Source of the DNA: Deltaproteobacteria bacterium
Lineage (GTDB): Bacteria > Desulfobacterota > Desulfomonilia > UBA1062
DNA: 64,000 nt
Reading direction: 5' to 3'
Assembly (NCBI GenBank): GCA_018433085.1
Contig: JAHDRW010000054.1
Coordinates: 1-64,000 of the forward strand
Positions 21,100-30,624 of this stretch are shown piece by piece (within the stretch, counting starts at the first letter, position 1; each line of letters opens with the position of its first letter). The position numbers and the translations under genes are program-made. Below the pieces are notes generated by a model. The model searched no databases. It saw only the letters and a program-made list of their open reading frames with translations, and had not been told where the DNA came from.

Positions 21100-21833
21100 G
21101 CGAAGTTCTCGATGTAGCGAAAAAGGACGGGAGATGGGTGGAATGCCCCTCCTGTGCCGAGATCATCATAACCAGGAAGCTCCAGGAAAACCTCTGGGTC
21201 TGCCACCACTGCAATCATCATTTCAGGCTCGCAGCGCGCGACAGGATCGGCATGCTCTGCGATGAGGGGAGCTTCGAGGAGCTCGCCGTGAGTGATCGCA
21301 CCGGAGACGAAGAGTCCGAAGACGCCATCAGGACAGGGAAGGCGGCCATCAACGGCAGTCCGTGCCTGCTGGGTGTCATGGATTTCTCTCACAAGGGCGG
21401 CTCCATGGGGGTTGCGCTGGGGCAGAAGATTGTTCAGCTCATGGATGCCGCGCGCGAGACCGGCCTGCCGCTCGTTTTTTTCACCGCGTCGGGCGGGGTC
21501 CGAATCCATGAGGGAATCTGGGGCCTGTTCCAGATGCTCAGGACCGTGCACGCGCGGGACCGGGTCACCCGTTCGCCCCTGATCACGGTGTTCACGGACC
21601 CCACCACCGGCGGCGTCACGGCGAGCTTTGCCGCCCTGGCCGATGTTCTCCTGGCCGAGCCGCGGGCGCGCATCGGCTTTGCCGGCCCGCGGGTGATCCA
21701 GACCGTGATCCGCTCGGAGCTCCCGGAGGATTTTCAGAACGCAGAGACCCTGCTCGCCAACGGTCTGATCGACCGGATCGTTCCGCGTCGCGACCTGAGA
21801 GACACCCTTTCCTTTTTCCTGAGATGGTTCTGA
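21096..21833 (+). CDS. accD: Acetyl-CoA carboxylase carboxyltransferase beta subunit
   Basis: A 245-residue beta subunit of the carboxyltransferase making malonyl-CoA. The zinc ribbon is Cys17-x2-Cys20 ... Cys36-x2-Cys39. The crotonase-like core contains GSMGVALGQKI, FTASGGVRIHEG (oxyanion hole) and TDPTTGGVTASFA. It is about 40 residues shorter than the E. coli protein, mainly at the C-terminus. It begins with TTG overlapping the previous stop and overlaps folC by 10 bases. Confidence 0.92.
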   Translation: MSEVLDVAKKDGRWVECPSCAEIIITRKLQENLWVCHHCNHHFRLAARDRIGMLCDEGSFEELAVSDRTGDEESEDAIRTGKAAINGSPCLLGVMDFSHKGGSMGVALGQKIVQLMDAARETGLPLVFFTASGGVRIHEGIWGLFQMLRTVHARDRVTRSPLITVFTDPTTGGVTASFAALADVLLAEPRARIGFAGPRVIQTVIRSELPEDFQNAETLLANGLIDRIVPRRDLRDTLSFFLRWF

Positions 21834-22972
21834 GAGACATCCCGCAGAACGTGTGGTTCCTGGGCCTGGATCGGGTGAGACAGGCCCTGGACCGGCTGGG
21901 TCATCCCGAGCGGTCCTACCGGCACGTGCTCGTGGCCGGGACCAACGGCAAGGGTTCCACCTGCATCTTTCTCGAGCGTATCCTCAGGAGCGTGGGCGTC
22001 TCGGTCGGCACCACCATATCCCCCCACGTCACGGATTTTGCGGAGCGCTTCCGCATCGACAGCCGCAATGTAGGCAGCGACGTGCTGACGAGGGTACGGG
22101 AGCGGATAGAGCCCGAGGTGGCGGACATCGGCCTGACCTATTTCGAGTGGTGCGTGATCCTGGCCGCTGTTGTTTTCGAGCAGGAGAAGGTCGACTACGG
22201 CATATTCGAGATCGGGCTCGGGGGAAGGTACGATGCCGCCAATGTCATGGATCCCGCCGCCTCCCTCATCACCCCCATAGCCCTGGACCATACAGGGTAT
22301 CTGGGCCCCACGGTGGAGGAGATAGCCGGGGAAAAGGCCCGGATAGCCCGCGGGGGGAGGCCCCTCGTCACGACCGCGACCGGGGCTGCGCTTAAGGTGA
22401 TCGGGGATTATGCCGGGGAGATCGGTGCGATTCTCGAGGTGGTGGAGAACCCCTGCGAAGAGCGGACCTCGCTCAAGGGCTCGGGCCAGGCCATGAACGC
22501 GGCCCTCGCCCTGCACGCCGCGCGCGAGCTCGGGTTTTTTCCCGATAAGACGCAGGTCGCTTATGCCCTGAACACCGCCTTTCTCCCGGGCCGGATCGAG
22601 GAGATCGGGGACAGGGTGACGCTGGACGTGGCCCATAACCCTGCAGCCATGGCGGTTCTCATGGAACATCTTGAACAAAAGGCCTTTCATGGGGTAGGGG
22701 TGTTTGGAGTGCTTGCGGATAAGGATTTTCAATCCATGATGGAGATGCTGAAAAAGGCCTGCAGCCGTGTCTATATCGCCCCGGTCGTGTCGGACCGGTC
22801 GTGGGGGCCCGCCGAGATGACCGGGTGCCTCGACGGAGAGCGGGTGGTCTGGTGCGAGACCGTTACCCGGGCCTTTCAACAGGCCTTTGCCACGGGTGAA
22901 GCGGTCGTGGTCACCGGATCGTTCTATACCGTAGGCGAAGTCAGGGAAGCCCTGGTATGCACAGGTTTCTGA
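21824..22972 (+). CDS. folC: Folylpolyglutamate/dihydrofolate synthase
   Basis: A 382-residue Mur-ligase-fold enzyme adding glutamate to folates. The ATP-binding GTNGKGS is at 39-45, followed by TTISPHVTDFAERFRID, the metal/substrate segment IFEIGLGGRYDAAN, and the DVAHNPAAM motif in the C-terminal domain. It lies between accD (10-base overlap) and lptD (16-base overlap). Confidence 0.92.
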   Translation: MVLRDIPQNVWFLGLDRVRQALDRLGHPERSYRHVLVAGTNGKGSTCIFLERILRSVGVSVGTTISPHVTDFAERFRIDSRNVGSDVLTRVRERIEPEVADIGLTYFEWCVILAAVVFEQEKVDYGIFEIGLGGRYDAANVMDPAASLITPIALDHTGYLGPTVEEIAGEKARIARGGRPLVTTATGAALKVIGDYAGEIGAILEVVENPCEERTSLKGSGQAMNAALALHAARELGFFPDKTQVAYALNTAFLPGRIEEIGDRVTLDVAHNPAAMAVLMEHLEQKAFHGVGVFGVLADKDFQSMMEMLKKACSRVYIAPVVSDRSWGPAEMTGCLDGERVVWCETVTRAFQQAFATGEAVVVTGSFYTVGEVREALVCTGF

Positions 22973-25080
22973 TCCTTCTTCTCGCCGGTATGTTCCTGCC
23001 TGCCCATATCGTTGCCCAGGTTCTCGACGTGGAGGCAGAGAAGGTCGTGCGGCGCGGGGACAGGATCGAGGCCTCGGGCAGGGTCGTGGTCCGGGGCGAG
23101 GGCATCCTGCTCAGGGCGAACTACGTGGTGCTCGACACCGTGACCGAGGACATCTGGGCCACAGGCGACTGCCATCTGGAGGAAGAGGGCGGTGAGATGG
23201 ATGCCCATGTCCTCTACTATAACAACCGCAGGAAGGACTTACGCCTCGAGCAGGGGTCGGTCTTCGTCTATGCAGATCCCATAGTCATCTCCGGCCGGAC
23301 CATTGTCCGCTACGGAGATGATGTGTACGAAGGCGAGGGCATCTCCTACACGCCGTGCCTGGGGAAGCCGCCGGACTGGTCCATCGCCGCAGGCACCCTC
23401 AATGCGCCTCTGGAAGGCTACGGGAGTGTATACAACGCCCGGTTCAGGGTCCGGAACATCCCCATCCTCTACGTCCCCTATCTCCTGTTCCCGATCAAGC
23501 TTGAGCGCCAGTCCGGGCTCCTGTTCCCCGGGTTCGGCCATTCCACCGACACCGGCTACCGGACGGAGATTCCCCTGTATATCGTGCTCGGCAGAAGCAT
23601 GGATGCGACGATCACCCCCACGCATCTCAGCGACCGCGGTCTCCTGTGGGCGGGAGAGTTCCGCTATCGCCTCGACGAGGAAAGAGAGGGTTTCATCTAC
23701 GGGGAGAGCCTGTTTGACAAACGGGGCGGCGAGGTGATGGAAGGCGGGGTCGAGGACAGGATTCCGGATCACCGGTGGCTCTTGAAGGCCCGGCAGACCG
23801 GAGGCAGCCTCACGTGGGACATCAATCTCGTCAGCCATGCGGACTACCTGCGCGACATCGGGCCGTTCTATGGAGACGAGCAGGAGTGGAAGGACTCCGC
23901 AACCGCTGCCGGGTTCGAAAACGACGAGGACTTGGAGGAGCTGGTCTCCCGCGTCCAGTGGAACGTTTCCAACCGGAGGTTCAGCGCGAACCTCTCGGGC
24001 CAGTGGAAACAGGATCTCACCGTCGAGGACAACGACAGGACAATGCAGGAGCTGCCACGGCTCAGGGCCCGCATGAGGCCGCAGAAGATTCCCCGTACCC
24101 CGGTTCTGGTCACCTCGGACCTGACCACGGTGCGCGTGTATTCCCGGGACTGGATCGAGGCGGTCAAGAACGACGGAGAGATCGAGTTTTCGTGGCCCAT
24201 AAGCCTCTATCCGTATCTCACGGTTCTGCCCTCGTTCACCGAGATCTATCGGGACACCTTCATCACCGATCACCGGGAGGTGTTCGAAGACGACACCTTC
24301 CGCGAGCACTGGCAGGAGCGCAGCGTTCTCCTGACCACCGCCCTCTACAGCGAACGGTTTCTCGGCGGGCTGTATCACCAGGCGGTGCCCAGCGTCTCGT
24401 GGGTCTACCTGAGCCGCTACGGCGGCAACTATGACCGGACCGAACCCCTGGACATCTTCCCCGCCCTCCTGGGGGAAGAAGACTGGGAAAAGGAATTCGA
24501 CATGAACCTCTCCCTGGAAAACTATGTGCGCGACCCGTCCGGAAGGTCGCTTGCCGAGCTCACCATAAGCCGCAGCTACAGTTATATCGACGACGACTGG
24601 AACTTTTTCGAGGCCAGGGTGAGGCTGAACCCGGTTTCCTGGTTCAGCGCAGAGCACACCAACAGGTTCGGCAGGGAGCCGTTCCGCGCCTATGCCTCCC
24701 ACGAGCACTGGAGCAGGCTCACGCTCAGGGACGCCCGGGGAGACGAGCTGTATGCCGCCGAGGAGTATGTCCGTCCGGCAGTCAACGATCGGGAGCGGTC
24801 CGGGGATGCGACCAAGTCGGCCTACGCGGGCGTGAACGCCAAGCTGATCGGCGGGTTCTCCGCCCGCTACGAGATCGAGTATGATTATCTCGACCGGAGA
24901 TACGACCACTCCCGGCAGGGCATCTCCTATGCATCCCAGTGCTGGAGCGTGGATCTCTACCGGGAGGTGGAGCCGAGCGAGGGGGAGAGACCCCGGGAGA
25001 CGACCATCAGCCTGCTCGTCAATCTCCTGGGCTTCGGACAGATCGTCAGTGCGGAGCAGGAATTCGAGGCAGACCCATGA
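22957..25080 (+). CDS. lptD: LPS-assembly protein LptD
   Basis: A 707-residue outer membrane protein that inserts lipopolysaccharide into the outer leaflet with LptE. A signal peptide spans roughly residues 1-20 (LILLLAGMFLPAHIVAQ). The OstA-like jellyroll follows (VLDVEAEKVVRRGDRIEASG ... ILLRANYVVLD), then a beta-barrel with the conserved IPILYVPYLLFPIK and RQSGLLFPGFGHSTDTGY segments. Cysteines are few, so the disulfide pattern of E. coli LptD is not clearly kept. The start overlaps folC; the stop overlaps the next gene in ATGA. Confidence 0.9.
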   Translation: MHRFLILLLAGMFLPAHIVAQVLDVEAEKVVRRGDRIEASGRVVVRGEGILLRANYVVLDTVTEDIWATGDCHLEEEGGEMDAHVLYYNNRRKDLRLEQGSVFVYADPIVISGRTIVRYGDDVYEGEGISYTPCLGKPPDWSIAAGTLNAPLEGYGSVYNARFRVRNIPILYVPYLLFPIKLERQSGLLFPGFGHSTDTGYRTEIPLYIVLGRSMDATITPTHLSDRGLLWAGEFRYRLDEEREGFIYGESLFDKRGGEVMEGGVEDRIPDHRWLLKARQTGGSLTWDINLVSHADYLRDIGPFYGDEQEWKDSATAAGFENDEDLEELVSRVQWNVSNRRFSANLSGQWKQDLTVEDNDRTMQELPRLRARMRPQKIPRTPVLVTSDLTTVRVYSRDWIEAVKNDGEIEFSWPISLYPYLTVLPSFTEIYRDTFITDHREVFEDDTFREHWQERSVLLTTALYSERFLGGLYHQAVPSVSWVYLSRYGGNYDRTEPLDIFPALLGEEDWEKEFDMNLSLENYVRDPSGRSLAELTISRSYSYIDDDWNFFEARVRLNPVSWFSAEHTNRFGREPFRAYASHEHWSRLTLRDARGDELYAAEEYVRPAVNDRERSGDATKSAYAGVNAKLIGGFSARYEIEYDYLDRRYDHSRQGISYASQCWSVDLYREVEPSEGERPRETTISLLVNLLGFGQIVSAEQEFEADP

Positions 25081-25646
25081 TCCCTTCCCGTGAATGGGCA
25101 GTGAAGCTCATGCATGACCGGGGCATGCCCCCGCACATCATCCGCCACAGCCATGCAGTCAGTCTGGTGGCGGTCAGCGTGGCTTTCACGCTTAAGAAGG
25201 CCGGGTTCGAGGTAGACATGCGCCTGGTGGACAGGGCGGCACTTCTGCATGACATCTGCAAGGCCGACAGCCTGCTCAACGGCGGAGACCATGCCCTCAT
25301 GGGGAGGCGGCTCATGGAGGAACACGGGTATCTGCGCATCGGGGAGATCGTGGGCCAGCACGTCCGGCTCGAGTCCATGGAAGTGAACGAGGCCATGGTA
25401 GTCAACTACGCGGACAAGAGGGTGATGCACGACCGGGTGGTATCTCTCCAGAAGAGGTTTCTCGATCTCATGGACCGCTACGGGAAAAACGAGCAAAGCA
25501 TGCAGCGGATTCTAAAGCACTATGCGGATGCGTCAGAGGTGGAGCGGATTCTGGTACGGAGCTCTGGTCTCGAGCCCGGGTGGCTGAATCACTTAAATCT
25601 GATAGCGGGTGATCACGCGCTCGATGGCGGAGAGGGTCTCCTGTGA
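25077..25646 (+). CDS. HD-domain phosphohydrolase
   Basis: A 189-residue HD-superfamily protein. Metal-binding residues are in IIRHSHAVSLVA and ALLHDICKAD (His58-Asp59), with HALMGRRLMEEHG and the later VNYADKRV. The layout resembles HDIG/YqeK-like small hydrolases; the nucleotide substrate is unknown. The ATG is chosen from its ATGA overlap with lptD at 25077-25080. Its last 54 bases overlap the convergent response-regulator gene. Confidence 0.82.
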   Translation: MIPSREWAVKLMHDRGMPPHIIRHSHAVSLVAVSVAFTLKKAGFEVDMRLVDRAALLHDICKADSLLNGGDHALMGRRLMEEHGYLRIGEIVGQHVRLESMEVNEAMVVNYADKRVMHDRVVSLQKRFLDLMDRYGKNEQSMQRILKHYADASEVERILVRSSGLEPGWLNHLNLIAGDHALDGGEGLL

Positions 25647-26666
25647 GAGAACGGCCCGGTCGAAGAGGAGCGCGAGCACGTAGATCTTGAAGGGATAGAC
25701 CAGGACGAGCCGGTTCAGATCGATGAAGGTGACCTTCTTCGGTGTGGAAGAGGTCAGGCTGCCCAGGTTCTCCGTGAGGTTGAGAAAAAAGGCGGTCACG
25801 TAGGGCAGGTCGATATCTCCCGCGATCTTGCCGCTCTGGTACAACACCTCGTTCTCGGAGGTGATGACCGCCACGCCCGTGCATTCCGGCAGCGACGAGA
25901 TGTTTTTCACCGCGATGCGCGTGGGCTCGTCGATGAGCGTGATGTCGCTGCTGTCGATCTCGCCCTTTTCCAGGGCAAGGCTCATCTCGTCGGCCTTTCT
26001 CATGCCCTCGATGAGCAGGTATTCCCAGTTGGTGTTGATGGTAACCCTCGGCGCCTTCATCCCGCCCATGAACCGGAAGCTCCCGCTCGACCATGAGAGG
26101 ATGCTGAACAGCGCCTCCTCCCCATCGACAGCACCGATCTCGGCATGGGTGATCTGGCCGTCCTCGAAAAAGATACACCCCTCGCGCTGATCCTTGCGGA
26201 TGTAGAGCGCCGTGGTGACCTGGCTCAGGCAGTTCATCTGGATGAGGTCGGGCAGCTGAAGCCCGGTCATGCTCCCGTCGAACCCGCGCGCGCTGTCTTC
26301 CCTGAGGGCCTTGAGGATGAGGCCACGCATCTGCTCGATCTCAAAGGGTTTCTCGATATAGAACAGAGAGCCCCTTGCCTTGGCCTTGGCCTTGATCTCG
26401 GACGAGCCGTATGCGGTCATGATGATGACCTTGGTGGCAGGCTTTTCTTCCTTGATCTTCAGCAGCACGTCGAGACCGTTGATACCGGGAAGCCTGATGT
26501 CGAGCACGACCAGGTCGAAGGGTCCTCTTCTCCGCATGAGATCGAGCGCGGTCTCACCATCGTTGGCAGTGGTCACCTCGAAGGTGTCGCGGTCGTTGGA
26601 CAGGGACTTCGCCAATGACCAGGTCAAGGTCTCTTCGTCGTCGACTATCAGTACCTGCTTGGGCAT
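25593..26666 (-). CDS. Response regulator with DUF4388 and C-terminal roadblock-like region
   Basis: A 357-residue protein: receiver domain (residues 1-120; acidic Asp9-Asp10, phospho-acceptor Asp56 in VVLDIRLPG, Lys in YIEKPFE), then a DUF4388/PATAN domain (about 125-235; SGSFRFMGG), then a region of about 110 residues (AVKNISSLPECTGVAVITSENEV) that looks like a roadblock/LC7 fold. It ends the four-gene signalling operon, one base after the HAMP sensor gene. GGGAG eight bases before the ATG at 26666 sets the start. Confidence 0.8.
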   Translation of the reverse strand: MPKQVLIVDDEETLTWSLAKSLSNDRDTFEVTTANDGETALDLMRRRGPFDLVVLDIRLPGINGLDVLLKIKEEKPATKVIIMTAYGSSEIKAKAKARGSLFYIEKPFEIEQMRGLILKALREDSARGFDGSMTGLQLPDLIQMNCLSQVTTALYIRKDQREGCIFFEDGQITHAEIGAVDGEEALFSILSWSSGSFRFMGGMKAPRVTINTNWEYLLIEGMRKADEMSLALEKGEIDSSDITLIDEPTRIAVKNISSLPECTGVAVITSENEVLYQSGKIAGDIDLPYVTAFFLNLTENLGSLTSSTPKKVTFIDLNRLVLVYPFKIYVLALLFDRAVLSQETLSAIERVITRYQI

Positions 26667-26667
26667 A

Positions 26668-27417
26668 TTATCTGCTCCCGAGCTTCTCAAGGGCTATCTT
26701 CAGTGATGTTTTCAGCCGGAAAAACGAGTCTGCGAGGCTCGCCATGGACTTGCCGCCCGCCGGTGAGAGCTCTGCGTCGAAATCGCCGAGGCTGAGCTGC
26801 TCGAAGGCCTTTGTCGCCCGGTTCAGGGGCCTCGAGGTCATGAAGACGATGATCAACGGAAAGACGACCGCGAGGACCAGCCCCCCGACAAGGTACGCCA
26901 TCAGGGCGACCTTGAGAGACTTGACGCTCCTACCGATCTGGGCATCCTGCTGGGAAATGAGGCCCTGTTCCCACGATCTGGGTTTGAACCCCAGAAGAGT
27001 CCGGTTCCGGGAAAGCGGGGCGACCGCCACCATGTATTCTCCCGTCTTCACGGTATCGCGCGTGGACTTCTTGATCGCGGCGAGGACGGGCGCCGCCTCG
27101 TCAAGCAACTGCGGGACGGCGTGGATCTTTTTTCCGGCGTGATCCTGGTTGGTGGAGTTCATGATCACCAGGTTCGCGTTGTTCACGATAAGGACCTCTC
27201 CCCACGAGGCCGGCAGAGGGGCCTCGGTGAGCTTCTCGATGTCCATGCTCATCATTGCCCAGGAGAGGATATCGGAATTTTCCTTGTACAGCCGATCTTC
27301 CAGCACGGAGAGCTCGAGATCACCGACTACCTCCATCTGGGTGTGGACAAAGAAGGCCGAACCCAGGAGAAAAAACAGGAAGCAGCAGAAGGCGACTGCG
27401 AACGATACGATCTTCAT
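26668..27417 (-). CDS. Membrane sensor with HAMP domain, no output domain
   Basis: A 249-residue protein with an N-terminal membrane helix (residues 5-24), a periplasmic sensing segment of about 145 residues, a second helix (about 170-193, VALMAYLVGGLVLAVVFPLI), and a HAMP domain (TSRPLNRATKAFEQLSLGDF). It stops shortly after HAMP, so it has no kinase, cyclase or methyl-accepting module. It probably signals through its operon partners, the DUF4388 and roadblock proteins. Confidence 0.78.
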   Translation of the reverse strand: MKIVSFAVAFCCFLFFLLGSAFFVHTQMEVVGDLELSVLEDRLYKENSDILSWAMMSMDIEKLTEAPLPASWGEVLIVNNANLVIMNSTNQDHAGKKIHAVPQLLDEAAPVLAAIKKSTRDTVKTGEYMVAVAPLSRNRTLLGFKPRSWEQGLISQQDAQIGRSVKSLKVALMAYLVGGLVLAVVFPLIIVFMTSRPLNRATKAFEQLSLGDFDAELSPAGGKSMASLADSFFRLKTSLKIALEKLGSR

Positions 27418-27421
27418 GGGA

Positions 27422-28231
27422 TTATATTTCCTCCGTATTGATCCAGTCGGTCATGGTATCGAGAAACTGCAGGGACATGGTTTCGCTGGGAATCTTGTTC
27501 GAAATGGTTTCGATGAGCGCGGCCTTCTGTTCGAGATCGTCCGCCAGGAGATCCAGGCCCATGTCCTGGGCCGTTTCGATGATGATGAAGGGCGCCACCG
27601 GGCCTATCGCCTTGGTGAGATCGTCTTTCAATGCCCTCATGAAAGGGGTTTCCGGGAGATCGACCATATCGGCTGGGGATTCCGCCTCGGAGGGGTAGGC
27701 CTCATGAAGCAGGCCCGATTTCACGAGGGTATAGAATACCTTCATGGTGTCGGACACACCCAGGCCGGTGTTCTGGGCGACGTCGGCAATGGTTTTTTTC
27801 CCATCGATCTGGGAAAGGATCTTCCACTGAATGGATTTGAGCACGATCTCCTTTTCCTTTATCTCGGGGTCGAACGAATAGACGATCGTGCTCGAGGGAA
27901 TGAGCGAGACCACGCGGTCCATCTGCCTGATGCGGTTTGTGGCCTCGGCAAGGATCTCGTCGACCGAGAGCTCCACCGTGACGGCATCCGGCATCTCGTC
28001 CACGCTGAACCGGTACTCGCCCGAGGTCCATACCGCGAGCTCGTAAACGGCCTTTGCTCCCTGCAGAGCGCCGCACTGGGCATGGATGATCTCCCCGTCG
28101 CGGAAAAAGATGCTGCCCGACTGGGAGCCGTTGCTCAGAGAAAGCCTCCCGGAGCGTTTCCCCAACGAGAGTATCTTGACAATCTCCGGGCACCGCGTGG
28201 TGTCCAGGCCGCCGCTGATATCCTGGTTCAT
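27422..28231 (-). CDS. DUF4388 (PATAN) domain protein
   Basis: A 269-residue protein with an N-terminal DUF4388 domain (about 10-120; GRLSLSNGSQSGSIFFRDGEIIHAQ), a winged-helix-like middle (ILSQIDGKKTIADVAQNTGLG), and an acidic C-terminal part. DUF4388 domains occur with receiver and roadblock domains in Myxococcus-like and other Desulfobacterota signalling. It abuts the roadblock gene with no spacer. Confidence 0.8.
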   Translation of the reverse strand: MNQDISGGLDTTRCPEIVKILSLGKRSGRLSLSNGSQSGSIFFRDGEIIHAQCGALQGAKAVYELAVWTSGEYRFSVDEMPDAVTVELSVDEILAEATNRIRQMDRVVSLIPSSTIVYSFDPEIKEKEIVLKSIQWKILSQIDGKKTIADVAQNTGLGVSDTMKVFYTLVKSGLLHEAYPSEAESPADMVDLPETPFMRALKDDLTKAIGPVAPFIIIETAQDMGLDLLADDLEQKAALIETISNKIPSETMSLQFLDTMTDWINTEEI

Positions 28232-28558
28232 CTAAAACTTCTCCTTCGCGAGGTTCGCAATGACCAGCTTCCCGGTCATCCTCACCAGGGCGAGGTTCAC
28301 GCGGGTGCTCGACAGCACCATGAGCATGGTCATGCCGTTTGTGAAAACGGTCAGCACTAGGTCTTCAAAGAATATCTCCATGGTATTGCCGGGCCTCTTC
28401 CGGGCCTGCATCAGGTCGTCGTAGAGCAGCTTGATCTGCTTTTTGGCCCCGGCAAACCGGTGCTTTGACGGGAGCTTGATCTGCATGGTTCTGTCCCGCG
28501 CGAGCACATATCCATGAACACCTGAAATTTTCAGAAGATCTTTAATCGTGCCCTTCAT
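28232..28558 (-). CDS. Roadblock/LC7-like small protein
   Basis: A protein of about 108 residues beginning MKGTIKDLLKISGVHGYVLARD, which fits the first helix and strand of the roadblock/LC7 fold. Roadblock proteins often partner with MglA-type GTPases or DUF4388 proteins. The ATG at 28558 matches the fold; an ATG 22 codons upstream (28624) is an alternative, and neither has a clear ribosome-binding site. No GTPase gene is in the operon. Confidence 0.6.
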   Translation of the reverse strand: MKGTIKDLLKISGVHGYVLARDRTMQIKLPSKHRFAGAKKQIKLLYDDLMQARKRPGNTMEIFFEDLVLTVFTNGMTMLMVLSSTRVNLALVRMTGKLVIANLAKEKF

Positions 28559-28683
28559 ATTTATTGATCTATCGGCTTGTCCTGCTGCTTTCTTTACCCT
28601 TGACGGCACTGGGGCGACATTCATACTTTAAAGTGTATAACCGATAAAGAGACTATTGAAGAACCTACAAAAGGAGCACAGGG

Positions 28684-28956
28684 ATGCGCTACTTTCGCAT
28701 AATATTCAGCACATTGATTGGCACGCTGGTCAGAAGATTCACCTTCTTCGAGAAGAAAAGCCTTCGCTCGATCGATCTCTCGGATCTGATCACCCGGGAC
28801 TTTCAGCAGTTCACTGATCGGAATGCTATGGCGGACGACTTCAGAAGCTTTTCCAACACCGACGATTACAACAGGGATTTTCTGTCCATCTTCCAGAGCT
28901 TTAAAAAAGATTTTTATCTGGATTACTCTCAGAAGGACGGCCATTTCCGGGTTTAG
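28684..28956 (+). CDS. Small hypothetical protein
   Basis: A possible 90-residue protein, divergent from the roadblock operon. AAGGAG lies seven bases before the ATG. It starts with a hydrophobic, basic segment (MRYFRIIFSTLIGTLVRRF) and is otherwise rich in Asp, Phe and Ser. No family is recognised. Confidence 0.4.
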   Translation: MRYFRIIFSTLIGTLVRRFTFFEKKSLRSIDLSDLITRDFQQFTDRNAMADDFRSFSNTDDYNRDFLSIFQSFKKDFYLDYSQKDGHFRV

Positions 28957-29236
28957 TCGTTTCCCTGTTTTTTGCTGTTTCCCTGACCTGATAAGACCTT
29001 AAAGTTCTTCCCTGAACCGGCGGGCCTTCGTTCGGCTCGAGAACAGACTGGTCCGTGCAGCTTGGGCGCATGCTTATTTCAGGCGGATGCCTCTTTCGCG
29101 AAGCGGTCCGGTCGCTCCGGGCGGCTTCGACCGACTGGCTTATCAGGTGAATGATTGACTTGTGTTCGGAGGCGATCTCGCCTATATGATCAGGTAAATA
29201 GAGGGAATCGACTGTCACAAGGGGTGAGGGCGTGCC

Positions 29237-29803
29237 ATGGACCGCATAGAGGAAATCATTGAGGAGAGCATACAGATTCACAGCCGTCTCTCGGGACTGG
29301 TTCCGGAAATAGGCAGAGCCGCGCGAATGATGATCGACGCGATTGCCGGTGACAAGAAAATCATGTTCGCCGGCAACGGCGGCTCGGCGGCCGATGCCCA
29401 ACACCTGGCCGCGGAGCTCGTGAACCGGTTTCAGAAAAACCGTCAGCCCATCGCGGGTCTGGCGCTGACCACCGACACCTCGGTCATCACCTCGGTGGGC
29501 AACGACTTCTCGTTCGACGAGATCTTTTCCAAGCAGGTCAGGGCCCTGGGCAGGGAAGGGGACGTGCTGGTGGGCATATCCACCAGCGGCAACTCCGGAA
29601 ACATCATCAGGGCTCTCGACGAGGCAAGGTCCATGGGGATTTCGACGGTAGCGCTCGCCGGCATGGGAGGGACGATACGCGAACACGCGGAATGCACGCT
29701 CGCCGTACCCTCCCGGAGCACGCCGAGGATTCAGGAGGCGCACATCCTCATCGGCCACATCCTCTGCGAAATGATTGAAGATGCATCGATTCGGATCGTT
29801 TGA
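29237..29803 (+). CDS. gmhA: Sedoheptulose-7-phosphate isomerase
   Basis: A 188-residue SIS-domain isomerase converting sedoheptulose 7-phosphate to D-glycero-D-manno-heptose 7-phosphate, the first step to LPS core heptose. Signatures: FAGNGGSAADAQHLAAEL (44-61), TTDTSVITSVGND, GISTSGNSGN and RIQEAHILIGHILCE, which carries the catalytic histidine. Length is normal. The ssrA promoter overlaps its stop codon. Confidence 0.92.
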   Translation: MDRIEEIIEESIQIHSRLSGLVPEIGRAARMMIDAIAGDKKIMFAGNGGSAADAQHLAAELVNRFQKNRQPIAGLALTTDTSVITSVGNDFSFDEIFSKQVRALGREGDVLVGISTSGNSGNIIRALDEARSMGISTVALAGMGGTIREHAECTLAVPSRSTPRIQEAHILIGHILCEMIEDASIRIV

Positions 29804-29828
29804 CTTCCTCATGCATCAATACTATAGT
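29800..29828 (+). promoter_or_regulatory. Sigma-70 type promoter of ssrA
   Basis: TTGACT (29800-29805) and TATAGT (29823-29828) are separated by exactly 17 bases. Transcription would start near 29835, about 35 bases upstream of the mature tmRNA 5' end, as expected for a precursor trimmed by RNase P. Confidence 0.75.
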
Positions 29829-29868
29829 CAGCATAGTAAAACATACCTGCGCAATACGAACACGCCAT

Positions 29869-30225
<357 letters not shown>

Positions 30226-30300
30226 TACGCTCGCTCGATTCGCGATAAGGCTACGGATGACAGGCATCCTGTTTCAGCAACCAATGACAGGCGTTGCTGG

Positions 30301-30624
30301 AAGCGAGCAAGGATTTGCCTCGTCCGGTTTTCGGCATCGCTGTACGACTCTTTCGTCAACTGTCTGGAAAACCAGATGGTGGAGGCGCGCGAACAAAGCG
30401 AGCAGGTCATCCGGAGTTACGTGCTGGACAAACAGCACGAGCACGGCCTGAACGAGCGCCGGGCCAAGGCGCTGAGCAACCTCATCCAGCACGGCAAAAT
30501 TACCATCCAGAATCTCGAGGCGTTTTGCCCGACCGCCAACCTCCGCAGCCTGCGGCGGGATCTGAAGGGGATGCTCGACAAGAACCTGGTTTCCGCCCAA
30601 GGAGCGACTAAGTGGACAAATTGA
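30301..30624 (+). pseudogene. Remnant: C-terminal part of a Fic-family protein
   Basis: A continuous frame encodes about 95 residues matching the helical and winged-helix end of Fic/DOC-family proteins (LYDSFVNCLENQ ... LNERRAKALSNLIQHGKI ... LRSLRRDLKGMLDKNLV). The catalytic HPFxxGNG Fic motif is absent, so the gene is 5'-truncated. It begins within 80-120 bases of the ssrA 3' end, a classic integration site. Family assignment is from memory. Confidence 0.55.

Noticed and set aside
23239-24909. Long open frame antisense to lptD (556 codons)
   Set aside because: Low-complexity, no motif, and a shadow of a GC-rich gene.
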